This document shows positions 57,835 to 64,000 of a stretch of 64,000 nt of DNA, in pieces (the first letter of the stretch is position 1; every line of letters begins with the position of its first letter). This DNA is from Acetobacter ascendens (lineage in GTDB: Bacteria; Pseudomonadota; Alphaproteobacteria; Acetobacterales; Acetobacteraceae): assembly GCF_001766235.1 (NCBI RefSeq), contig NZ_CP015164.1, positions 1,473,501 to 1,537,500 on the forward strand, read 5' to 3'. A model generated the notes under the pieces. The model ran no database searches and was not told where the DNA came from. It saw only the letters and a program-made list of their open reading frames with translations. A program made the translations under genes and the position numbers.

Positions 57835-57879
57835 TCCCAAATACAATTAAATACTTTATTAAATTGTAGATGTTTGGGA
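57835..57879 (+). promoter_or_regulatory. Inverted repeat upstream of the SQR-like gene
   Basis: TCCCAAA-TACAATT pairs with AATTGTA-(GATG)-TTTGGGA around an AT-rich centre. It lies about 40 bases before the start of the SQR-like gene. It may be an operator for a sulfide/persulfide regulator or the terminator of the DUF3297 gene; sequence alone does not decide. Confidence 0.4.
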
Positions 57880-57918
57880 TAGTGCACCCACGTCAACGTG
57901 AGATTCAGGGAGACTTCC

Positions 57919-59178
57919 ATGACTCAAACAGAAAACTCCACAACACCAGATCTACGCTACACTGTTGTTGTCGTGGGTGGTGGATCGGCCGGTATTGCCG
58001 TAGCAGCGCGCCTGCTGCGTGAACGCTCCACACTGGATATTGCCATTATCGACCCCGCAACCACCCACGCCTATCAGCCGGGCTGGACACTGGTTGGCGC
58101 AGGCGTAATGAAGCTGCGGAGCACGCTGGATCAGGAAGGTGGCGTTATTCCCAAAGGCTGCACATGGCTGCGTGCTGCTGCGGCATCCTTCCAGCCAGAT
58201 GACAACATGCTTACGCTGGAAGATGGCCGCACCGTTGCTTACAACCGCCTGATTGTTTGCCCCGGCCTCCAGCTTGATTGGAACAAGATTGAAGGCCTGA
58301 CAGATACGCTGGGCCGTAACGGCGTGTGCAGTAACTATTCCAAAGATACTGTGGAATATACATGGACATGCATTCAGTCCCTTTCCGGCGGCACGGCATT
58401 GTTTACCCAGCCGCCTATGCCTATCAAATGCGCTGGTGCGCCGCAGAAAATTGCCTATCTGGCATCTGATTACTGGCGCAAGCAAGGCACGCTTAACCGC
58501 ACTAATGTAGATTTCTGCATGACGGGTGATGCGCTATTTGGCGTTGGTTACTATCGCCCCGGTTTGCAGGAAGCCGTGGATTATTATGGCATTAACGTAC
58601 TGTACAAACACACGCTGATTGCCGTAAACGGGCCGGAACACAAGGCAACCTTTGCCGTTACCGGGCCAGATGGCAAAGTTACAAATGTGGTGAAAGAGTT
58701 TGACATGCTGCATGTCACCCCACCACAGAGTGCTCCGGACTTCATCAAGAAAAGCCCCTTGGCAAATGAAGGTGGTTGGCTGGATGTAGACCCCAGCACG
58801 CTCCAGCACACCAAGTATCCGCTTATCTTTGGTATGGGCGATGTTATCGGCACATCCAACGCCAAAACCATGGCCGCTGCCCGTGCGCAAACCCCTGTGG
58901 TGACAGCAAACGTTCTGGCATCCCTGGATGGCAAGCCGCTGACAAGCAGCTACGATGGCTACGGTGCCTGCCCGCTAACCGTTGCCTATGGCAAGATTAT
59001 TCTGGCTGAGTTCCTGTATGGCGGCAAACCTGCCCCCAGCTTCCCTTACGATCAGCGCAAGCCTAGCCGCTTTGCTTGGTTCCTGAAGACAATCGTATTC
59101 CCCCGTGTTTACTGGGATATGATGTTGAAGGGGCGTGATATTGAAATGCCGCACCATCCTGAATGGGTGAAAAAGTAA
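57919..59178 (+). CDS. Sulfide:quinone oxidoreductase-like flavoprotein (type II-like)
   Basis: A 419-residue FAD enzyme with TVVVVGGGSAGIAVAARLL as the FAD-binding Rossmann motif. PPMPIKCAGAPQKIAYLASD carries the redox-type cysteine of the SQR family in the context seen in type II (mitochondrial-like) SQRs, and FGMGDVIGTSNAKT is the second FAD motif. It oxidises sulfide and reduces quinone at the membrane surface. The start is ATG 57919 with GGGAG 6 bases before it. Only one clear catalytic cysteine pair candidate is visible (CAGAP and YGACPL), so a related NADH:quinone type remains possible. Confidence 0.82.
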   Translation: MTQTENSTTPDLRYTVVVVGGGSAGIAVAARLLRERSTLDIAIIDPATTHAYQPGWTLVGAGVMKLRSTLDQEGGVIPKGCTWLRAAAASFQPDDNMLTLEDGRTVAYNRLIVCPGLQLDWNKIEGLTDTLGRNGVCSNYSKDTVEYTWTCIQSLSGGTALFTQPPMPIKCAGAPQKIAYLASDYWRKQGTLNRTNVDFCMTGDALFGVGYYRPGLQEAVDYYGINVLYKHTLIAVNGPEHKATFAVTGPDGKVTNVVKEFDMLHVTPPQSAPDFIKKSPLANEGGWLDVDPSTLQHTKYPLIFGMGDVIGTSNAKTMAAARAQTPVVTANVLASLDGKPLTSSYDGYGACPLTVAYGKIILAEFLYGGKPAPSFPYDQRKPSRFAWFLKTIVFPRVYWDMMLKGRDIEMPHHPEWVKK

Positions 59179-59217
59179 GCTCCCGCCTTTCTGATTTCTC
59201 TTTCAGAAAACAGATAT

Positions 59218-59254
59218 AAAAAAGCCTCCCGATATTTTCGGGAGGCTTTTTTGT
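59218..59254. terminator. Bidirectional terminator between SQR-like gene and hpnN
   Basis: AAAAAGCCTCCCGA and TCGGGAGGCTTTTTT pair around TATTT, with an A-run on one side and a T-run on the other. The two flanking genes converge on it. Confidence 0.93.
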
Positions 59255-59280
59255 TACCTACTCTTATGGCCTGCTTTTTA

Positions 59281-61875
59281 TCAGGCCTCGTCTATAGGCC
59301 GCTTAGGCAGCAGAGCTGGCACAAACACAAGTGTGGCCAACAGCGTGCAACCCAGAGAAAGCAGCAGCAACCGCCCCATACTGGCTGTGCCCGGATGGTG
59401 CGAAAGCGCCAGAGAGCCAAAGGCCGTGCCTGTTGTAAGGGCGGAAAACAGCACAGCGCGCGCGGTAGGAGAAGCCAGCGGATATTTTACGCCATCCCGC
59501 CAGTTCATAACGAAATAGATGTTGAAGGAAACCCCAACCCCAAGCAGCAGGGGCAGTGCAATAATGTTGGCAAAGTTTAGGGTTTCGGGCAGCAGCACAA
59601 TCAGAATAACCGTCATCAAAGCGGAAAGCAGCAGCGGTGCCAGCACCAGCGCCATATCCTTAACGCGGCGCAGAGCCAGCATGAGAATAACGGCAATCAT
59701 CACAATAGCTGCACCGGCGGCCTGTTCAAACGCCTTCACAATGGAACGTGCGCTTTCCACAATATCAACCGCGGTGCCAGCCATTTGCGGCTCTACCTTC
59801 TGCAGAGAAGCCACAAACTTACGCAACGCACCAGAATTGGACATCACACCCTTAGGATGCACTTCCACCAAGGCGCGGCCATCTGGCAGCAGGTAATCAT
59901 CTGCAATTTCAGGGGGCACATCCTTGATACTTACAGACGTTGCCTGAAGCATAGTGCGCAGCTGATCCAGCTCTGTCGGTAGGAAGCGGACCAATGCGGT
60001 ATTAGCTGCCTGCACAGTGGCATCTGGAGCTTCTGCCAGCTTGGCCAGAGCGGCCTGAATACGGCGAAGCGGATCCTGCGCTGGCAGTTTATCCAGCACA
60101 CCAGCCAAGGCGACAGATGTATCATGCGCTGATTTACGCAGATCATCCGCTGTGGGGGCGGCTTTAGGCTGCGGCACAATAAGCGTTGGCAACAGAATAG
60201 AAGCTGCATCCTGAATCAGTGCCAGTTTCTGCTGCTGTTGGGTTGGCACAAAGGAGCCAAGCCACATCACATCATTCACATCTGGCAGATTAGACAGCCG
60301 CGTGGTTTCTTTTTCTGCATCCGCAAGAGAATGCACTAGCAGCTCTGCACTGTAAGGAGATGTCTGAGGGTTGTTGATCAACAGCTTAAGGGCGCGCATC
60401 CCTTCCGAGTTCGGGTTTTTAGTATGCAGCGGGTCACCATCAAACTGTAAGCTGGGCACCAGTGCCAAACCCACCAAAGCCACCAGCGTAAAAAAGCCCA
60501 GAAGCAGCTTGCGCATATGACGGATTTTAATATCCACCGGCTTCATGAACGCATAACCCATGCTAGGGCAGTTTAGCGGCGGGTGGCAGATTTTCAGCAG
60601 CGAAGGTAAAAGCGTGGTGGTGCAAATAAAGGCCACCAACATACCAATACCGGCAATAAGACCAAGCTGTGCAACACCCAGAAAAGCTGTAGGCGTAAAG
60701 GCCAGAAACCCAGCAGACGTTGCCAGTGCAGCCACAAGTATCTGATGCCCGGTTTCTTCACCCGTTAGGCGCAGAGCTTCAAACACGCCCTCTTCACCCG
60801 GCTGCGTGGGGGTTTGGGCACGGAAGCGGACAGAAAACTGGATGGCAAAATCCACCGCAATGCCAACAAACAGAATAGCGAATGCCACGGAAATCAGGTT
60901 CAGCGTACCCACGGCCACAGCAGCAAAACCGGTCGTCAGCAACAGGCCCACAACAAGCGTGACTACAATAGGCAGCACCACACGCCATGTTCTGACAGCA
61001 AGCGTAAGCCATAAGGTAACAAGTGCTAAAGACCCCAGAAGCCCTGCCACCATGCCTTCTGCCACGGTTGCAAACTCTTCATCATCCAGTTGCACCTGCC
61101 CGGTCAGATAAACCTTGGCATGCCCGTTTTTAACAAATTCCAAAGAACTGACAGCCTGCCGCATGGTATCTGCGGCGGCCCCACCCGGCTGAAAGGACCC
61201 GTAATCCAAGATCGGCTTGGTGATAACAAACTGATAGTTACCCGCCAGATCAGAGAGCTTGCCGCCCAAAAGCTGCTGCCAAGACATAGCCTCAGCATGC
61301 CCAGCCACAGCCTGTTCCAGCGTATTAGCAAAACCAGACAAAGGCGCCTGAAAGCCAGATAGATTAGCCTGATCCTGTTTTACACCCTCTGCCATAAGGG
61401 AAAGAGCACCAAACAACCCACGTGCTGAAGGGTCCTGCGCCAACGCCGCCAAGAATGGCTGCGCTGTAATGGTATCATTCAACACCTGAGAAAGGGGCTG
61501 AGGCTCCAGAAACATCAAACCATTGCGCAGCAGATACGGGTTGGCATCTGGCCTATGCGCAAAAGAAAAGTGTTTATGATCGGAACTTATCTTGGCAGCC
61601 AGTTCCCGCGCTGTTTCCTGCCCTTCTTCTGGCATTTTAGCCTGAATAACAGCTACCAGAAGGTTTTCCTTCTGGGGGAACAGACGCCCCATTTCATCGG
61701 AACGCTGCTTCCACTCCAAACGGGGGGAAAGCATTTTGCTGGTATCTGTCGTTACTCCCAGACGGGTCATGCCAGCGTAAACGCCTGCCCCCGAAAGCAC
61801 GAGAAACAACGCCACAACAGCCCAGGCATGGCGAGCGCAGAACGTAATGAAACGACCTATGGGTGCAAACAGCAT
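59281..61875 (-). CDS. hpnN: Hopanoid transporter HpnN (RND/MMPL type)
   Basis: An 864-residue RND-family membrane protein. A first helix near residues 18-35 precedes a large periplasmic loop, then a block of hydrophobic helices with FVGIAVDFAIQFSVRFRAQ. The same arrangement is repeated in the second half, ending LLLGVGVSFNIYFVMNWRDG. HpnN moves hopanoids to the outer membrane in alphaproteobacteria. The ATG at 61875 is taken; an upstream TTG frame extends 12 codons. The next gene is hpnL, which supports the assignment. Confidence 0.9.
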   Translation of the reverse strand: MLFAPIGRFITFCARHAWAVVALFLVLSGAGVYAGMTRLGVTTDTSKMLSPRLEWKQRSDEMGRLFPQKENLLVAVIQAKMPEEGQETARELAAKISSDHKHFSFAHRPDANPYLLRNGLMFLEPQPLSQVLNDTITAQPFLAALAQDPSARGLFGALSLMAEGVKQDQANLSGFQAPLSGFANTLEQAVAGHAEAMSWQQLLGGKLSDLAGNYQFVITKPILDYGSFQPGGAAADTMRQAVSSLEFVKNGHAKVYLTGQVQLDDEEFATVAEGMVAGLLGSLALVTLWLTLAVRTWRVVLPIVVTLVVGLLLTTGFAAVAVGTLNLISVAFAILFVGIAVDFAIQFSVRFRAQTPTQPGEEGVFEALRLTGEETGHQILVAALATSAGFLAFTPTAFLGVAQLGLIAGIGMLVAFICTTTLLPSLLKICHPPLNCPSMGYAFMKPVDIKIRHMRKLLLGFFTLVALVGLALVPSLQFDGDPLHTKNPNSEGMRALKLLINNPQTSPYSAELLVHSLADAEKETTRLSNLPDVNDVMWLGSFVPTQQQQKLALIQDAASILLPTLIVPQPKAAPTADDLRKSAHDTSVALAGVLDKLPAQDPLRRIQAALAKLAEAPDATVQAANTALVRFLPTELDQLRTMLQATSVSIKDVPPEIADDYLLPDGRALVEVHPKGVMSNSGALRKFVASLQKVEPQMAGTAVDIVESARSIVKAFEQAAGAAIVMIAVILMLALRRVKDMALVLAPLLLSALMTVILIVLLPETLNFANIIALPLLLGVGVSFNIYFVMNWRDGVKYPLASPTARAVLFSALTTGTAFGSLALSHHPGTASMGRLLLLSLGCTLLATLVFVPALLPKRPIDEA

Positions 61876-61989
61876 GATGAACGACAGGATCCCAAAATAA
61901 TCACAGCCCAAGCAGAAGGGGCTGTCATGGTTTGCCCAACCCCCCAGCCAGAAGCAAGTGATGATGTAAGCAGGGCTCTGTTTTCCTTT

Positions 61990-63000
61990 TTACAGACCCG
62001 TGCGAGAAAAGGGCATTTTACGCAGGCGCTCGGCATAAGGGCGCCATGTATGCTCAAGCCATTGCCACAGCATAAGAGAGGGCAAACCCCAAGCAATTTC
62101 ACGCAAACGTTTGATGAGAGAAAGCGCAATAGCAACCGCAGGCGGCATACCAAAAAGGCTGCCAACCATAATGTAGCCCCCTTCTGACACACCAAGAGCA
62201 CCGGGCACGGCAAACCCGGCTGATTTAGCTGTTTCCCCCACACCTTCGATCACAAATCCGGTAGCAAGAGAGCTCCCATGCCCCATGAAGTGCAGAATCA
62301 GCCACACCTCAACAGCCCCTAAAGCCCATGCGCAAAACTGCAATATCAGACCAGTAACCGCGTTGCGGCCTGATTTATACAGCGCGAGCACTTCCTTATT
62401 AAGGCCGCGAATACCATCAACACCGCTCCACCCCAGATGAGCGGCTATGCGGATAAGCAATTTTTCTATGAAAGCCACGGCCCCAAGCCACTGGCTGATA
62501 AATACGCCGCCACCTATGGCCAAAAGCACCAATGCGCTTTCCAGCAATCGGTCTGTAACGGCGGAACGCTTGACCAAAAACAGCAACATAACCAAGCCGC
62601 TGAGGGTAAATACCACTTGGCTCAGCAACTCGATTGTCAGATCGCAAATTGTTGCGGCTGCCGCATGTTTCAGGCCCAAACCGCGGCGGGCCAACAGGCG
62701 GGAGGACATAACCTCCCCGCCAACCTGTGCAACGGGAAGAAGATTATTTATGCCCTCTCGCACACAGCGGAGCATAAAATAGGCTCTTAACGGCAGAACC
62801 GGGCCAAAAGTGCGCCCTGCAATGGTGCGCCAAGCAGAAGCAGAAAGAAAAACCTGCACGCCATGAAAGGCAATGGCGGCCAAAATGCCCCAACCACCTG
62901 TCATAACAAGAGAAAAAATAGAGAACACCCCAAACTGGGCCAGCATCCATATGGTCAACCCCAAACCGAAAATCCCGGCAATGAGAGTGACCCGCTTCAT
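61990..63000 (-). CDS. hpnL: Hopanoid-associated membrane protein HpnL
   Basis: A 336-residue polytopic membrane protein of the lysylphosphatidylglycerol synthase TM family. VGGEVMSSRLLARRGL, EGVGETAKSAGFAVPGALGV and SEGGYIMVG are family landmarks. It has six to eight hydrophobic segments. HpnL is genetically linked to hopanoid synthesis but its activity is not established. It lies upstream of hpnN on the same strand with a 114-bp gap. Confidence 0.88.
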   Translation of the reverse strand: MKRVTLIAGIFGLGLTIWMLAQFGVFSIFSLVMTGGWGILAAIAFHGVQVFLSASAWRTIAGRTFGPVLPLRAYFMLRCVREGINNLLPVAQVGGEVMSSRLLARRGLGLKHAAAATICDLTIELLSQVVFTLSGLVMLLFLVKRSAVTDRLLESALVLLAIGGGVFISQWLGAVAFIEKLLIRIAAHLGWSGVDGIRGLNKEVLALYKSGRNAVTGLILQFCAWALGAVEVWLILHFMGHGSSLATGFVIEGVGETAKSAGFAVPGALGVSEGGYIMVGSLFGMPPAVAIALSLIKRLREIAWGLPSLMLWQWLEHTWRPYAERLRKMPFSRTGL

Positions 63001-63070
63001 GCTCCCTCCATCCTTTTTCTGGCTTGGCTTTTACACTTTCGGTTGGTGCAGCCTAACACAGCCCATTTAT

Positions 63071-63556
63071 TCAGCCTTTGATCTGGCGCAGTAAGGCCAG
63101 AGATTCCACACACGCAGCAGCGGCTTCGCGCCCTTTGTTGTGGATATCATCAGCAGAGCGTACCTGTGCCTGCTCTTCTGTATAAGTTGTCAACACACCA
63201 AAGGCGATAGGCGTTTCTGTGGCCAAAGAGGCCTGAAGAATGCCCATTGTGGCGCCTAGGCTGATAAATTCAAAATGCGCTGTATCCCCTTTTACAACGC
63301 AACCAAGGCAGATAACGCCTTCATAATTGCCTGTTTTGGCAAGTGTCTGTGCCAGAAGTGGCATTTCAAAGGCACCGGGAGCCGCAAAAACATCACCGTC
63401 TTTCACAGTAATGTTATGTTCAGCCAGCCACGCAACAGCACCATCACGCAAGCCGCCCGTTACAACTTCATTAAACCGGCTAACAATAATGGCCAAACGT
63501 GGCGCAGGAGAAAGCGCCTTAAGATCCGGCAAGGAAACGGGGGAACGTGTACCCAT
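63071..63556 (-). CDS. ribH: 6,7-dimethyl-8-ribityllumazine synthase
   Basis: A 161-residue enzyme of riboflavin synthesis that joins the butanone phosphate and the ribitylaminouracil. IIVSRFNEVVTGGLRDGA, PGAFEMPLLAQ, CLGCVVKGDTAHFEFI (with the catalytic His) and FGVLTTYTEEQA match the family. It follows the ribA-type gene in the same direction. Confidence 0.96.
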   Translation of the reverse strand: MGTRSPVSLPDLKALSPAPRLAIIVSRFNEVVTGGLRDGAVAWLAEHNITVKDGDVFAAPGAFEMPLLAQTLAKTGNYEGVICLGCVVKGDTAHFEFISLGATMGILQASLATETPIAFGVLTTYTEEQAQVRSADDIHNKGREAAAACVESLALLRQIKG

Positions 63557-63593
63557 CAGTTAAACACCCTTTAATCATTCGCTTATTTAAAAA

Positions 63594-64000
63594 TCAGACA
63601 ACCACATCTGGTTCGGCATCAGCGGCAACAAACTGCCCAAGATGATGCCCCATACGCCGGCGCTTGGCTTCCAGATAGGCACGATTATGCACTGTGGGCG
63701 GAATTTCCAGCCCAATCCGGCGACGTACCATAAAACCGCGCGCTTCCAGAGCACGCACTTTATCTGGGTTATTCGTCAGCAAATCCAGCTCGCCTACGTC
63801 AAGGCTGCGCAATATGCCCGAAGCCGCGCGCCAATCTCGGGCATCTGTTGCAAAACCCAGCCGATGGTTGGCATCTACCGTATCCAGCCCGGCATCCTGT
63901 AGCTCGTAAGCGCGGATTTTATTGACCAACCCGATGCCGCGCCCTTCATGTCCTCGCACATAAACCAGCACGCCACATTCCGCCTTCCCTATAGCCCGAA
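63594..64000 (-). CDS. GTP cyclohydrolase II domain (ribA or ribBA), 3' part only
   Basis: The reading frame is open to the right window edge; 134 codons plus the stop are seen. YVRGHEGRGIGLVNKIRAYELQ holds the conserved RGHEGRGIG-type motif, and TDARDWRAASGILRSL and LLTNNPDKV follow, as in GTP cyclohydrolase II. Whether a DHBP synthase domain (RibB) is fused upstream lies outside the window. It is in a riboflavin cluster with ribH. Confidence 0.92.
   Translation of the reverse strand, partial: RAIGKAECGVLVYVRGHEGRGIGLVNKIRAYELQDAGLDTVDANHRLGFATDARDWRAASGILRSLDVGELDLLTNNPDKVRALEARGFMVRRRIGLEIPPTVHNRAYLEAKRRRMGHHLGQFVAADAEPDVVV

Overview
The window is a chromosomal segment of an acetic acid bacterium, most likely Acetobacter. 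Two near-identical IS1380 copies (a family first described in Acetobacter pasteurianus), the hopanoid genes hpnL/hpnN, a SAM-II riboswitch on metZ and HrcA/CIRCE plus RpoH-type control of groESL all fit an acetic acid alphaproteobacterium. This is my inference from content; no database was searched.

Layout. 1-1.1 kb: remains of IS630, IS110 and IS3 elements. 1.2-9.3 kb: core genes (tRNA-Ser, efp, suhB-type phosphatase, DinG-like helicase, cold-shock protein, dienelactone hydrolase family protein, groES-groEL). 9.4-25.9 kb: a visibly AT-richer accessory island with two FkbH-like proteins, a small HAD phosphatase, a nucleotidyltransferase-like/APH-kinase fusion, a nucleotidyltransferase, a large unknown protein, an SGNH hydrolase and a secreted protein with a tail-fibre-like end. 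20.6-23.6 kb and 25.9-29.0 kb: nested insertion sequences (MITE, IS5-type, IS66, two IS1380). 29.4-38.1 kb: amtB, a small exported protein, an aspartic protease, proline iminopeptidase, xerC, priA, yajC and a DUF815 ATPase. 38.1-39.9 kb: an IS200/IS605 element with tnpA and an apparently intact tnpB. 40-64 kb: housekeeping and metabolism: Rieske oxygenase, GNAT-Nudix fusion, GDP-mannose synthesis, metZ, apaG, folE, DJ-1/PfpI, moaB, OprB porin, SbcCD-like pair, FUSC/DUF1656/HlyD efflux operon, sulfide:quinone oxidoreductase-like enzyme, hpnN/hpnL, ribH and the end of a ribA-type gene.

The least explained part is the 9.4-25.9 kb island. It combines an alcohol-kinase fold, nucleotidyltransferases, HAD phosphatases, FkbH acyl/glyceryl-transfer architecture and SGNH esterase folds, with no ACP or polyketide synthase in view. 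My reading is that it makes and attaches an activated small group (polyol-phosphate, glyceryl or acyl) to a cell-surface glycan or protein. One FkbH-like protein has lost its HAD catalytic residues and looks like a pseudoenzyme partner of the other, which is intact. The locus has been split by insertion sequences, yet its open reading frames remain uninterrupted.

Start sites were chosen by ribosome-binding-site spacing and by the length expected for the family.
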